Below, one piece after another: positions 46,036 to 58,500 of a stretch of 64,000 bases of DNA. Made by a program: the position numbers and the translations under genes. Source of the DNA: an uncultured Paracoccaceae bacterium (lineage in GTDB: Bacteria; Pseudomonadota; Alphaproteobacteria; Rhodobacterales; Rhodobacteraceae); NCBI GenBank assembly GCA_937872465.1, contig CALMSR010000017.1:1-64000 (forward strand). The letters run 5' to 3'. The notes under the pieces are model-generated. The model saw only the letters and a program-made list of their open reading frames with translations. It was not told where the DNA came from and made no database searches. Position 1 is the first letter of the stretch; the number at the start of each line of letters is the position of its first letter.

Positions 46036-46060
46036 GGGGGCGGCGGGCGCGCCGTCCCCC
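46036..46060 (+). terminator. intercistronic hairpin between frcB and frcC
   Basis: GGGGGCGGCG pairs with CGCCGTCCCCC (10 pairs, one bulged T) over a 4-base loop, 34 bases after the frcB stop. Such hairpins after binding-protein genes protect the upstream mRNA or partly attenuate transcription. Confidence 0.6.
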
Positions 46061-46090
46061 TCCCGCAACAAGCCCAGAGGAGGAAAGCCA

Positions 46091-47158
46091 ATGGCCTCGG
46101 GAGGCACCGACTCCTACGAATCGGCGGTCAACAAGAACGAGACCGTCGCGCAGTTCGAAGACACCCGGAAATCGCTGGGACACAGGATACAGCACTGGCT
46201 GCATCAGACGCCGTCCGCCGTCCCCATGATCGTGCTGCTGGCGTCGGTGATCTTGTTCGGGCTGGCGGCCGACAATTTCTTCCGGGCCGGGGTGCTGACC
46301 CTGATCCTTCAGCAGATCGCCGTCGTCGGCATCCTCGGCTGTGCCCAATCCATCGTGATCCTCACCGCGGGCATCGACCTCTCGGTCGGCGCGATGGCGG
46401 TCTTCACCTCGGTGATCATGGGCCAGTTCACCTTCCGCTACGGGATCCCCGCGCCGATCTCCATCCTCGTCGGCCTCGGGGCAGGCACGCTGATGGGCAT
46501 GGCCAACGGCGCGCTGGTCGCCTACGTGAGGCTGCCGCCATTCATCGTGACGCTCGGCACCTGGCAGATCATCCTCGCCGCGAACTTCCTCTATTCGCAG
46601 AACGAGACGATCCGCAGTCAGGACATCGCCGCCGAGGCGCCCATGCTGCAGCTCTTCGGCGCCACCTTCCGCGTCGGCGGGACGACGGTGACGCTTGGGG
46701 TGATTCTTCTGGTGCTTGTGGTCCTGATCATGTCCTACGTCCTGCGGCACACGGCCTGGGGGCGACATGTCTATGCCGTGGGCGACGACGCGGAGGCGGC
46801 CGCGCTGTCGGGCGTCCAGGTCAAGAAGATGCTTGTTCAGGTCTATGCGCTTGCCGGCTTCTTCTGCGCGCTCGCCGGCTGGGTGATGATCGGGCGCTAC
46901 GGATCGGTGTCGCCGGCGGCGGCCACCGGGCAGATCGGCAATATCCAGTCGATCACCGCGGTGGTGATCGGGGGCATCTCGCTCTTCGGCGGGCGCGGCT
47001 CGATCCTCGGCATGTTCTTCGGTGCGCTGATCGTGGGCGTGTTCGAACTGGGCCTGCGCCTGCTCGGAACCGACCCGCAATGGACCTACCTGCTCATCGG
47101 CGTGCTCATCATCGGCGCCGTGGCTGTCGACCAGTGGATCAGAAAGGTGTCAGCATGA
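46091..47158 (+). CDS. frcC: fructose-type ABC transporter, permease
   Basis: A 355-residue permease of the ribose/xylose/fructose (AraH/RbsC) type with about nine transmembrane segments. Typical are ILGCAQSIVILTAGIDLSVG, YVRLPPFIVTLGTWQIILA, and AVVIGGISLFGGRGSILGMF. It begins at ATG 46091 after AGAGGAGGAAAG; longer frames lie across the upstream hairpin. The stop overlaps frcA. Confidence 0.93.
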   Translation: MASGGTDSYESAVNKNETVAQFEDTRKSLGHRIQHWLHQTPSAVPMIVLLASVILFGLAADNFFRAGVLTLILQQIAVVGILGCAQSIVILTAGIDLSVGAMAVFTSVIMGQFTFRYGIPAPISILVGLGAGTLMGMANGALVAYVRLPPFIVTLGTWQIILAANFLYSQNETIRSQDIAAEAPMLQLFGATFRVGGTTVTLGVILLVLVVLIMSYVLRHTAWGRHVYAVGDDAEAAALSGVQVKKMLVQVYALAGFFCALAGWVMIGRYGSVSPAAATGQIGNIQSITAVVIGGISLFGGRGSILGMFFGALIVGVFELGLRLLGTDPQWTYLLIGVLIIGAVAVDQWIRKVSA

Positions 47159-47934
47159 CCGAGCCAATCCTCATGGGGCGCAACCTCGTCAAGCGCTACG
47201 GCAAGGTGACCGCGCTCGACCATTGCGACTTCGACCTGATGCCGGGCGAGATCCTGGCGGTGATCGGAGACAACGGCGCCGGCAAGAGCTCGCTGATCAA
47301 GGCGGTCTCCGGCGCGGTGATCCCCGACGAGGGCGAGATTTGGCTGGAGGGCAAGAAGATCCAGTTCAGCTCGCCGCTCGAGGCCCGCGGCGCCGGCATC
47401 GAGACCGTCTACCAGACGCTCGCCATGTCGCCGGCGCTCTCGATCGCCGACAACATGTTCATGGGGCGCGAGATCCGTCGCCCCGGGTTCATGGGCGAGT
47501 GGCTCCGCATGCTCGACCGTCCGGCGATGGAGAAATTCGCCCGCGACAAGCTCAACGAGCTGGGGTTGATGACGATCCAGAACATCAACCAGGCGGTGGA
47601 GACGCTCTCGGGCGGGCAGCGCCAGGGCGTGGCGGTGGCACGCGCGGCCGCCTTCGGCTCGAAGGTGGTGATCCTCGACGAGCCCACGGCGGCGCTCGGC
47701 GTCAAGGAAAGCCGCAAGGTGCTGGAGCTGATCCAGGACGTGCGCTCGCGCGGCATGCCGATCATCCTTATCAGCCACAACATGCCGCATGTCTTCGAGG
47801 TCGCCGACCGCATCCACGTGCATCGGCTCGGCAAGCGGCTCTGCGTCATCGATCCCAAGGACTACACGATGTCCGACGCCGTGGCCTTCATGACCGGCGC
47901 GAAGGCCCCGCCCGAGGAGGCCGCCGCCGCGTGA
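47155..47934 (+). CDS. frcA: fructose-type ABC transporter, ATP-binding protein
   Basis: A 259-residue single-domain ABC ATPase: Walker A GDNGAGKS at 38-45, signature TLSGGQRQGVAVARAAA, and Walker B VVILDEPTAALGVKES. Ribose-type transporters usually have a double-domain ATPase of about 500 residues; the short single form is the FrcA hallmark. It overlaps frcC and frcK by four bases each. Confidence 0.93.
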   Translation: MTEPILMGRNLVKRYGKVTALDHCDFDLMPGEILAVIGDNGAGKSSLIKAVSGAVIPDEGEIWLEGKKIQFSSPLEARGAGIETVYQTLAMSPALSIADNMFMGREIRRPGFMGEWLRMLDRPAMEKFARDKLNELGLMTIQNINQAVETLSGGQRQGVAVARAAAFGSKVVILDEPTAALGVKESRKVLELIQDVRSRGMPIILISHNMPHVFEVADRIHVHRLGKRLCVIDPKDYTMSDAVAFMTGAKAPPEEAAAA

Positions 47935-48563
47935 GCCCGGGGCTGGCGGAGCTCGCGGAGGATATCGGGAGCAGGGTCCGCGGCGATCGCCGCCTGGTGG
48001 TGGCGATCGCCGGCGCGCCGGGATCGGGCAAGTCCTCCCTCGCGGAGGCGCTCGTCGCGGGACTCGGGAGGGAAGGGCGGCCCGGCGCCGTCCTCGTGCC
48101 CATGGACGGGTTCCATTTCGACGATGCGGTGCTCGAGGCGCGCGGTCTCAAGGCGCGCAAGGGGGCACCGGAAACCTTCGACGTCGCCGGATTCGCCGTG
48201 CTGCTGCAACGCATCCGCTCGGGCGAGGACGCGATCGCGATTCCGGTCTTCGACCGGAGCCTCGAAATTGCGCGGGCCGGGGCGCGAATCGTGCGGGCGG
48301 ACCAGCCGATCGTCGTGGTGGAGGGCAACTACCTCCTGCTCGACCGTTCGCCCTGGGATACGCTCGCTCCGTATTTCGATCGGACGATCTTCATCGACGT
48401 GCCCGAGGCCGTGCTGCGCGAGCGCCTGATCCGGCGCTGGCTCGACCTCGGATTCGATCCCGAAGCCGCGCGCGCCCGGGCGGAGGGAAACGACCTCGTC
48501 AACGCCCGCCTGGTCGTGAGCACGAGCCGGGCGCCCGATCGCGTCTGGCGGCCGGCGGGCTGA
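47931..48563 (+). CDS. frcK: FrcK-type nucleoside/sugar kinase-like protein
   Basis: A 210-residue P-loop kinase (uridine kinase/pantothenate kinase type) with GAPGSGKS at 28-35, VPMDGFHFDDAVLEARGLKA, and IVVVEGNYLLLDRSPWDTLA. It matches FrcK, which closes the frc operon of rhizobia. The substrate is not proven; the name follows context. Start is GTG (47931), overlapping the frcA stop. Confidence 0.87.
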   Translation: MSPGLAELAEDIGSRVRGDRRLVVAIAGAPGSGKSSLAEALVAGLGREGRPGAVLVPMDGFHFDDAVLEARGLKARKGAPETFDVAGFAVLLQRIRSGEDAIAIPVFDRSLEIARAGARIVRADQPIVVVEGNYLLLDRSPWDTLAPYFDRTIFIDVPEAVLRERLIRRWLDLGFDPEAARARAEGNDLVNARLVVSTSRAPDRVWRPAG

Positions 48564-48590
48564 CCCGCGCCGGCGAATCGTTCGGACCGG

Positions 48591-48618
48591 GTCCCGGCCC
48601 TCGCCCTCCGGGCCGGAC
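48591..48618 (+). terminator. terminator-like hairpin after frcK
   Basis: A GC stem GTC-CGGCCC/GGGCCG-GAC with one bulged C and a 9-base loop, 28 bases after the frcK stop, with a short run of A two bases downstream rather than T. Confidence 0.5.
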
Positions 48619-49604
48619 CGCAAAAAACCGGTATCCGCCATTCCAGGCATCGGTGCAGCCGGAACGCCGGATCGGCATTGCTCCTGCCACTCCAGCGGCT
48701 TGCGACCCGGACATGAGACGGCGGCTCCACGGACGGGTGGGCAGATCGGCAACACTCGGCAACCGTGATTCGGAATATCGGTTGATTCTTCCCGAACGGC
48801 TCTGGAATACTGCCAAGGCTGGAACGCCGACGTTCCGAATTCCGCGGTGCGTGCGACGATTTCATTGAGTGATGCGCGTCCGGCACCGGAGACCCCGAAC
48901 CGGTGAGGTTCGGCAAGTGCGTTTTGGCGGGTGCCCGTTGCTCGAACACCCGCCATTACGGTGGCCCCGCTGACCTTTGAATGAGGGGTGGGGTAGGTCG
49001 CCGGGGCCCCGTGATCTCCATCGTGGCGGATCACGGGGTCATTAACATCCAAGCCCCGATCCCGCGCAACCTCACATTTCGCGCCCGTCGCTCAGGCCCC
49101 GGATTCCGCCGTTTCCTGGCGGCTCCGGGGGGGCGCCGTTTCCGCTGCGTTCATCGCCCGCTTGGTCCGAGGAAACAGATATTTGCGTGCCGAAGTGCCT
49201 GTTGGGTCGCAGCTTGGCCGCGGGTCCGGCGGGGGTAGGCGGGAAATCGCCGACCCCCGGGCGCCGGGCCCCGGATCGCGTCGCGACGGCCGGGTGGCCC
49301 GCGTCCGCGGCCGTCCCACGCGCCCCGCGGGAATCAGATGCCCCAATTCTCGCGTGCCGCCCATCCCTCGGTACCGAAAGTTGCGCCGGTATCGCGCCCG
49401 CGCTTTACTCCGAAGAAATCCTCTGTCACCAAAGCGCACAGGATGGCGCGCAGTGAACGGGGCCATCGCCAGCGCGTAGCGGCAGTCGGGGGGAAATGCG
49501 TGAGCGAACGGATACGTGCAGTTTTGCTGCCGGCCGGCATCCGCGGTCCCGAAGACCCTTGCCGCCGGAACTGAACTTCGCCCGAAGCATGGGAGCTCGC
49601 AGTT
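48619..49604. other. 1 kb region without recognisable genes before aceE
   Basis: No frame on either strand resembles a protein and codon bias is absent. The stretch around 48640-48880 is visibly less GC-rich. Three strong hairpins are clustered: CCGAACC/GGTTCGG (48895-48913), TGGCGGGTG/CACCCGCCA (48925-48955) and CCCCGTGATC/GATCACGGGG (49007-49038). A direct repeat of CGGCAAC lies near 48750. The right end must contain the aceE promoter. It could include a small RNA gene, a long leader, or the remains of a lost gene; I cannot tell which. Confidence 0.45.
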
Positions 49605-52259
<2,655 letters not shown>

Positions 52260-52286
52260 CAAGAACTGGGACGAGGAGAAACGTAT

Positions 52287-53561
52287 ATGTCCACGATCGA
52301 AGTGAAGGTGCCAGACATCGGCGACTTCTCGGATATCCCGGTGATCACGGTCTTCGTGAATGCCGGCGATACCGTCGCCGCCGATGATCCGCTGATCGAA
52401 CTGGAATCCGACAAGGCCACCATGGAAGTGCCTTCGCCCGCCGCGGGCCAGGTCAAGGAGGTCAAGCTCTCCGCCGGCGACCGGGTCTCCGAAGGCAGCC
52501 TGATCCTCACTCTGGAGGCGGCCGGTGCCGGGGCCGAGGCGAAGCCCGCCGCCGAGGAGCCCAAGGCGGCGCCGGCGCCCGCCGCCGCGCCGGCGAAAGC
52601 CGCCGCTCCCGCCGCGTCCGGGGGCGCGGTCGACGAGGGCGGCTTCGCCACGGCCCATGCCTCGCCCTCCGTGCGCGCCTTCGCCCGCCAGCTCGGCGCC
52701 GACATCGGCAAGATCAAGGGGACCGGCCGCAAGGGCCGGATCCTGCGCGAGGACGTGACGGCCTGGCTGAAGTCCACCTCCGCCGGCGCCGCCGCGCCGG
52801 CCGCGGCGGCGGCGCAGGGCGGCATGGGCATCCCGCCGATCCCGGTGGTCGACTTCTCCAAGTTCGGCACGATCGAGAACGTCGAGATGCCGCGCATCAA
52901 GAAGCTCTCGGGTCCGGCGCTGCACCGCTCCTGGCTGAACGTGCCCCATGTCACGCATCAGGAAGAGGCGGATATCACCGAGATCGACAAGTATCGCAAG
53001 GAACTGGATACGGCCGCGAAACCCGAGGGTTATCGCGTGACGCTCCTGTCGTTTCTCATCAAGGCCAGCGTCTCCGCGCTCAAGGACCACTGGGAGGTCA
53101 ACAGCTCGATCCACCCCGACGGCGACAAGCTGATCCGCAAGAGCTACTACAACATCGGCTTCGCCGCCGACACGCCCCAGGGTCTCGTGGTCCCGGTCAT
53201 CAAGGGCGCCGACAGCAAGGGCATCGTCCAGATCTCCAAGGAACTCGGCGAGCTTTCCGCCAAGGCGCGCAAGGGCGAGCTCAAGAGCGCCGACATGCAG
53301 GGCGCGACCTTCACCATCTCCTCGCTCGGCGGCATCGGCGGCGTCGGCTTCACGCCGATCGTCAATGCCCCCGAAGTCGCGATCCTCGGGGTGACGCGTT
53401 CCAAGATCGCCCCGGTCTGGGACGGCGAGGCCTTCATTCCCCGCAATATCCTGCCGCTCTCGCTCAGCTACGACCACCGCGCCATCGACGGTGCCCTAGC
53501 CGCGCGGTTCTGCGCGTCCTTGAAACACCTGCTCGGCGACGTGCGCCGGCTGCTCCTGTAG
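52287..53561 (+). CDS. aceF: dihydrolipoamide acetyltransferase E2
   Basis: A 424-residue E2 with one lipoyl domain (residues 1-80, lipoyl-lysine K43 in [10 protein letters not shown]), an Ala/Pro linker, a peripheral subunit-binding domain (about 120-160, ASPSVRAFARQLGADIGKIK), another linker and a catalytic domain ending in SYDHRAIDGALAARF with His397. It transfers acetyl groups to CoA. Single-lipoyl E2 is short compared with the three-lipoyl E. coli form. It starts 27 bases after aceE. Confidence 0.96.
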   Translation: MSTIEVKVPDIGDFSDIPVITVFVNAGDTVAADDPLIELESDKATMEVPSPAAGQVKEVKLSAGDRVSEGSLILTLEAAGAGAEAKPAAEEPKAAPAPAAAPAKAAAPAASGGAVDEGGFATAHASPSVRAFARQLGADIGKIKGTGRKGRILREDVTAWLKSTSAGAAAPAAAAAQGGMGIPPIPVVDFSKFGTIENVEMPRIKKLSGPALHRSWLNVPHVTHQEEADITEIDKYRKELDTAAKPEGYRVTLLSFLIKASVSALKDHWEVNSSIHPDGDKLIRKSYYNIGFAADTPQGLVVPVIKGADSKGIVQISKELGELSAKARKGELKSADMQGATFTISSLGGIGGVGFTPIVNAPEVAILGVTRSKIAPVWDGEAFIPRNILPLSLSYDHRAIDGALAARFCASLKHLLGDVRRLLL

Positions 53562-53573
53562 GAGGCGCGCGAC

Positions 53574-55313
53574 ATGGCCACGGAAATCAAGGTCCCCGAC
53601 ATCGGGGATTTCAGCGACGTTCCCGTCATCTCCGTCTTCGTGAAGCCCGGCGACACCATCGCCAAGGAAGACCCGCTGGTGGAGCTCGAATCCGACAAGG
53701 CGACCATGGAGGTGCCCTCGCCCGCCGCCGGCAAGGTCGTCGAGGTCAAGGTCAAGGAGGGCGACCGGGTCTCGGAGGGCGCGGTGATCCTCACCCTCGA
53801 GGCCGAAGGCGCGGCGGCGGCTCCGGCCCCGGCCGAGGCGCCGAAGGCCGCACCGGCCGCGGCACCCGCATCGCGCCCGAGCGCGGCCCAGACCGGCGAC
53901 ATCCATGCCGAGCTTCTGGTGCTGGGCTCCGGCCCCGGCGGCTATACCGCCGCCTTCCGCGCCGCCGATCTCGGGCTCAAGGTGGTGCTGGTCGAGCGCG
54001 ATCCCTATCTCGGCGGCGTCTGCCTCAACGTCGGCTGCATCCCCTCGAAGGCGCTGCTGCACGCGGCCAAGGTCGTCACCGAGGCCGAGGAGATGGCGGG
54101 CCACGGCGTCACCTTCGGCAAGGCGAAGGTCGACATAGACGCGCTGCGCGGCTGGAAGGAGAGCGTCGTCAAGAAGCTCACCGGCGGCCTCGGCGGTCTC
54201 GCCAAGGGCCGGAAGGTTCAGGTCGTGACCGGGAAGGGCACCTTCGCGGGCCCGAACCTGCTGAACGTCGAGACCGCGGACGGTGCCAAGTCGGTCAGCT
54301 TCGACCAATGCATCATCGCCGCCGGCTCCGAGCCGGTGCGCCTGCCCTTCGTCCCGCATGACGATCCGCGGGTGATCGATTCGACCGGGGCGCTGGAACT
54401 CGCCGACGTGCCCAAGCGGCTCCTGGTGATCGGCGGCGGCATCATCGGCCTGGAGATGGCCTGCGTCTACGACGCGCTCGGCTCCAAGGTCACCGTCATC
54501 GAGCTGATGGACCAGATCATTCCCGGTGCCGACAAGGACATCGTCAAGCCGCTCCACAAGCGCATCGAGGGCCGCTACGAGGCGATCCATCTCGGCGCCA
54601 AGGTCACGGGCGTCGAGGCGATGAAGTCCGGCCTGAAGGTCGCCATGGAAGGGCCGAAGGGCGCCTTCAGCGACACTTTCGACCGGGTGCTCGTCGCGGT
54701 CGGGCGCCGGCCCAACGGCAAGCTGCTCGGGCTCGAGGCCGCGGGCGTCACGGTCGACGAGCGCGGCTTCGTGCCGGTCGACAAGCAGCAGCGCACCAAT
54801 GTCGGCCATATCTTCGCCATCGGCGACGTGGTCGGCCAGCCGATGCTCGCCCACAAGGCGGTGCACGAGGGCAAGGTCGCGGCCGAGGTCGCCGCGGGCG
54901 AGAACCGCGTCTTCGACGCCCGCGTGATCCCCTCGGTCGCCTATACCGATCCCGAGATCGCCTGGGTCGGCCTGACCGAGACCGAAGCCAAGGCCAAGGG
55001 CGTCAAGTTCGGCAAGGGCGTCTTTCCCTGGGCCGCCTCGGGCCGCTCGCTCAGCCTCGGCCGGGACGAGGGCATCACCAAGCTGCTCTTCGACGAGGAG
55101 ACCGAGCGGGTGATCGGCGCGGGCATCGTCGGGCCGAACGCGGGCGATCTGGTCGCCGAGGTGGCGCTCGCCATCGAGATGGGGGCCGACGCCACCGACA
55201 TCGGCCAGACCATCCACCCGCATCCGACCCTGTCGGAGACGGTGAACTTCGCGGCGGAGATGTTCGAAGGCACCATCACCGACCTCATTCCCCCGAAAAG
55301 GAAGAAGGCATGA
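53574..55313 (+). CDS. lpdA: dihydrolipoamide dehydrogenase E3 with N-terminal lipoyl domain
   Basis: A 579-residue E3 fused to its own lipoyl domain. Residues 1-80 are nearly the same as the AceF lipoyl domain (K42 in [10 protein letters not shown]). An Ala/Pro linker follows and then the flavoprotein: [18 protein letters not shown], redox disulfide C150-LNVG-C155, [15 protein letters not shown] and the C-terminal active site [12 protein letters not shown]. It reoxidises dihydrolipoamide with NAD+. Lipoyl-bearing E3 is known in some bacteria with AceE-type complexes. Its stop overlaps the pntA start by four bases. Confidence 0.96.
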   Translation: MATEIKVPDIGDFSDVPVISVFVKPGDTIAKEDPLVELESDKATMEVPSPAAGKVVEVKVKEGDRVSEGAVILTLEAEGAAAAPAPAEAPKAAPAAAPASRPSAAQTGDIHAELLVLGSGPGGYTAAFRAADLGLKVVLVERDPYLGGVCLNVGCIPSKALLHAAKVVTEAEEMAGHGVTFGKAKVDIDALRGWKESVVKKLTGGLGGLAKGRKVQVVTGKGTFAGPNLLNVETADGAKSVSFDQCIIAAGSEPVRLPFVPHDDPRVIDSTGALELADVPKRLLVIGGGIIGLEMACVYDALGSKVTVIELMDQIIPGADKDIVKPLHKRIEGRYEAIHLGAKVTGVEAMKSGLKVAMEGPKGAFSDTFDRVLVAVGRRPNGKLLGLEAAGVTVDERGFVPVDKQQRTNVGHIFAIGDVVGQPMLAHKAVHEGKVAAEVAAGENRVFDARVIPSVAYTDPEIAWVGLTETEAKAKGVKFGKGVFPWAASGRSLSLGRDEGITKLLFDEETERVIGAGIVGPNAGDLVAEVALAIEMGADATDIGQTIHPHPTLSETVNFAAEMFEGTITDLIPPKRKKA

Positions 55314-56881
55314 TCTTCGGCGCACCAGCAGAAATCATCGAGGGCGAGCGGAGGGTCGCCCTGACGCCCGCATCCGCGGCCGCATTGGCCAAGCTCGGGT
55401 ATTCCTGCGTGGTGCAATCCGGCGCCGGAACCGGCGCCGGCATCACCGACGAGGCCTATCGCGCCGCCGGGGTCGAGGTCCTGGCGGATGCGGCGGCGGT
55501 CTGGGAGCGCGCCGATGTCATCGCCAAGGTGCGCCCGCCGGAGCCCTCCGAGGTCGAGCATGCGCGCAAGGACCAGATCCTGATCTCGTTCCTCTATCCC
55601 GCGCAGAACGGCGAGCTTCTGGAAAACCTCAGGGCGAGGGGCGTCACGTCCCTCGCCATGGACATGGTGCCGCGCATCAGCCGGGCCCAGAAGATGGACG
55701 CGCTTTCGTCCATGGCCAATATCGCCGGCTACCGGGCGGTGATCGAGGCGGGCAACAACTTCGGTCGCTTCTTCACCGGCCAGGTCACGGCCGCCGGCAA
55801 GGTGCCGCCCGCCAAGGTGCTGGTGATCGGCGCGGGCGTCGCCGGGCTCGCCGCCATCGGCACCTCCACCTCCCTCGGCGCGATCACCTACGCCTTCGAC
55901 GTGCGCCCGGAGGTGGCCGAGCAGATCGAATCGATGGGGGCGGAGTTCGTCTTCCTCGACTTCGAGGACGCCAGCCAGGACGGGGCGGCGACCGGCGGCT
56001 ACGCCGCGCCGTCCTCGCCCGAATTCCGCGAGAAGCAGCTGGAGAAATTCCGCGAACTCGCCCCCGAGATGGACATCGTCATCACCACCGCGCTGATCCC
56101 CGGCCGCGACGCGCCGGTGCTCTGGACGAAGGACATGGTGGCGGCGATGAAGCCCGGCTCGGTCATCGTCGATCTCGCGGCCGAGCGCGGCGGCAATTGC
56201 GAGCTCACCGTCGCGGACCAGAAGGTGGTGAGCGAGAACGGCGTCACCATCGTCGGCTACACCGATTTCCCGAGCCGCATGGCCACCCAGGCCTCCACGC
56301 TCTACGGCAACAACATCCGCCACATGCTCGACGACCTGACCCCGGAGAAAAACGGGGTGCCGGTCGTGAACATGGAGGACGACGTCATCCGCGGCGCCAC
56401 CGTGACCCACGGCGGCGAGATCACCTGGCCGCCGCCGCCCCCGAAGGTCCAGGCGATCGCCAAGGCCGCGCCGAAGAAGACGGCGGTCGAATCCGCCGAG
56501 GAGAAGGCCGCCCGCGAACTCGCCGAACTGCGCGAATCCGGACGGCGCCAGACGATCCTGCTCGCGGCGGGCGCCGTGGTGACGCTGCTCGTGGGCAGCG
56601 TCGCCCCGGTCAGCTTCATGCAGCATTTCATCGTTTTCGCGCTCGCCTGCTTCGTCGGCTTCCACGTGATCTGGAACGTGGCCCACGCGTTGCACACGCC
56701 GCTCATGGCGATCACCAACGCGATCTCCTCGATCATCATCCTCGGGGCGCTGCTCCAGGTCGGATCGGCGAGCGGGATCGTGATGTTCCTCGCGGCCGTG
56801 TCGATCCTGATCGCCTCGGTCAACATCTTCGGCGGGTTCCTCGTGACCCGGCGGATGCTCGCGATGTTCCAGAAGAGCTGA
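55310..56881 (+). CDS. pntA: proton-translocating NAD(P) transhydrogenase subunit alpha
   Basis: A 523-residue alpha subunit: NAD(H)-binding domain I (residues 1-380; [60 protein letters not shown]) and four C-terminal transmembrane helices (about 415-515). With PntB it couples proton entry to hydride transfer from NADH to NADP+. Full-length single-chain PntA, unlike the split form of Rhodospirillum. Its start (ATGA) lies in the lpd stop. Confidence 0.96.
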   Translation: MIFGAPAEIIEGERRVALTPASAAALAKLGYSCVVQSGAGTGAGITDEAYRAAGVEVLADAAAVWERADVIAKVRPPEPSEVEHARKDQILISFLYPAQNGELLENLRARGVTSLAMDMVPRISRAQKMDALSSMANIAGYRAVIEAGNNFGRFFTGQVTAAGKVPPAKVLVIGAGVAGLAAIGTSTSLGAITYAFDVRPEVAEQIESMGAEFVFLDFEDASQDGAATGGYAAPSSPEFREKQLEKFRELAPEMDIVITTALIPGRDAPVLWTKDMVAAMKPGSVIVDLAAERGGNCELTVADQKVVSENGVTIVGYTDFPSRMATQASTLYGNNIRHMLDDLTPEKNGVPVVNMEDDVIRGATVTHGGEITWPPPPPKVQAIAKAAPKKTAVESAEEKAARELAELRESGRRQTILLAAGAVVTLLVGSVAPVSFMQHFIVFALACFVGFHVIWNVAHALHTPLMAITNAISSIIILGALLQVGSASGIVMFLAAVSILIASVNIFGGFLVTRRMLAMFQKS

Positions 56882-56894
56882 GGGGACGGGACGC

Positions 56895-58331
56895 ATGAAC
56901 ACCGGTCTGGTCACGGCCGCCTATCTTGCGGCGGCGGTCCTCTTCATCCTCGCGCTCGGCGGGCTCTCCAACCAGGAGAAGGCCAAGCGCGCGATCTGGT
57001 ACGGCATCATCGGCATGGCGCTCGCGGTGCTCGCGACCATCTTCGGGCCGGGATCCGGCGCCTGGTGGCTCTCGATCCCGATGATCGCCATCGGCGGCGT
57101 GGCGGGCGCCTGGGTGGCCGGCCGGGTGCAGATGACCCAGATGCCGGAACTCGTCGCGGGCTTCCACAGCCTCGTCGGCCTCGCGGCCGTCTTCATCGGG
57201 CTCAACGCCGATGTCGAGGCGGGCAGGGCGGCGGCGGCGGTGGCGGCCGGAACTGCCGACCAGCTGCGCGGGTTTGCCGCGACGCTCGCCCACAAGACCC
57301 CGACCGAGCTCGCGATCATGCGGGTGGAGATCTTCCTCGGCATCTTCATCGGCGCGGTGACCTTCACCGGCTCCATCGTCGCCTATGGCAAGCTCGCGGG
57401 CCGGATCGACGCCAAGCCGCTCACCCTGCCGATGCGCCACCAGATCAACCTCGGCGCGGGCGCGCTCGCGCTCCTGCTCGGCATCCTCTATTTCTACGGG
57501 GCGGGCATCTGGACGATGCTGCTCGTGGCGATCATCGCCGGCGGCATCGGCTGGCACCTGATCATGGCGATCGGCGGCGCCGACATGCCGGTGGTCATCT
57601 CCATGCTCAACTCCTATTCGGGCTGGGCCGCGGCGGCGATCGGCTTCACGCTCGGCAACGACCTCCTGATCGTCACCGGCGCGCTGGTCGGCTCCTCGGG
57701 TGCGATCCTGAGCTACATCATGTGCCGGGCGATGAACCGCAACTTCGTCTCCGTCATCCTCGGCGGCTTCGGCGGTGCGGCCGTGGCGAGTGCCGCGATC
57801 GAGGGCGAGATGATCGCCATCGACGCCGACGGCGTCGCCGCCGCGCTCGACGAGGCCGACAGCGTCATCATCGTTCCGGGCTACGGCATGGCGGTGGCCC
57901 AGGCGCAGCAGTCGATCTCCGAGCTGACCAAGCGGCTGCGCGCCAAGGGCAAGAAGGTGCGCTTCGCGATCCATCCGGTCGCCGGCCGCCTGCCGGGCCA
58001 CATGAACGTGCTGCTCGCCGAGGCCAAGGTTCCCTATGACATCGTGCTCGAGATGGACGAGATCAACGCCGACTTCCCCTCCACGGACGTCGCCATCGTC
58101 ATCGGCTCGAACGACATCGTGAACCCCGCGGCCCAGGAGGATCCGGGCTCGCCGATCGCCGGCATGCCGGTGCTCGAGGTCTGGAAGGCCAAGCAGGTCT
58201 TCGTGATGAAGCGCGGCCAGGGAACCGGCTATTCCGGCATCGAGAACCCGCTCTTCTTCAAGGAAAACACCCGCATGTTCTACGGCGATGCCAAGGCGAG
58301 CGTCGACGCGCTGCTCACCCGCATCACCTGA
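56895..58331 (+). CDS. pntB: proton-translocating NAD(P) transhydrogenase subunit beta
   Basis: A 478-residue beta subunit. About nine transmembrane segments form the proton channel (residues 1-260), and the C-terminal NADP(H)-binding domain III has [40 protein letters not shown] and [20 protein letters not shown]. It begins 13 bases after pntA. A strong hairpin follows, marking the end of the operon. Confidence 0.97.
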   Translation: MNTGLVTAAYLAAAVLFILALGGLSNQEKAKRAIWYGIIGMALAVLATIFGPGSGAWWLSIPMIAIGGVAGAWVAGRVQMTQMPELVAGFHSLVGLAAVFIGLNADVEAGRAAAAVAAGTADQLRGFAATLAHKTPTELAIMRVEIFLGIFIGAVTFTGSIVAYGKLAGRIDAKPLTLPMRHQINLGAGALALLLGILYFYGAGIWTMLLVAIIAGGIGWHLIMAIGGADMPVVISMLNSYSGWAAAAIGFTLGNDLLIVTGALVGSSGAILSYIMCRAMNRNFVSVILGGFGGAAVASAAIEGEMIAIDADGVAAALDEADSVIIVPGYGMAVAQAQQSISELTKRLRAKGKKVRFAIHPVAGRLPGHMNVLLAEAKVPYDIVLEMDEINADFPSTDVAIVIGSNDIVNPAAQEDPGSPIAGMPVLEVWKAKQVFVMKRGQGTGYSGIENPLFFKENTRMFYGDAKASVDALLTRIT

Positions 58332-58336
58332 GCGCC

Positions 58337-58358
58337 CGGCCGGGCCCAGGCCCGGCCG
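58337..58358 (+). terminator. hairpin after pntB
   Basis: CGGCCGGGCC/GGCCCGGCCG forms a perfect 10-base inverted repeat around CA, 5 bases after the pntB stop. A CCTTGCCCCCC tract follows about 20 bases later. Likely end of the aceE-pntB transcript. Confidence 0.55.
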
Positions 58359-58500
58359 CCGCCAAATGCCTTGCCCCCCGCGCCGGGCTGTGCGACAGAC
58401 ATTCCCGGCGGTTCGTGGAGTTCCGTGTCATAAGTCTCTGGTTTGAAATGGTTGCGATCCCGCTCGTCTTCCCGTCCCCCGCGCCGAAGGGGCGTCGCGC

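Noticed and set aside
48329..49052. Open frames on the minus strand in the gap before aceE
   Set aside because: Parts overlap frcK in antisense and the rest shows no codon bias, signal or domain.
49162..49479. Plus-strand frame of 105 codons upstream of aceE
   Set aside because: Arg/Pro/Gly-rich translation with no ribosome-binding site and no recognisable fold, and several other frames are open as well.
58411..58423. GTTC-N5-GTTC upstream of rnd as a LexA box
   Set aside because: Spacing is 5, outside what LexA of this group accepts.
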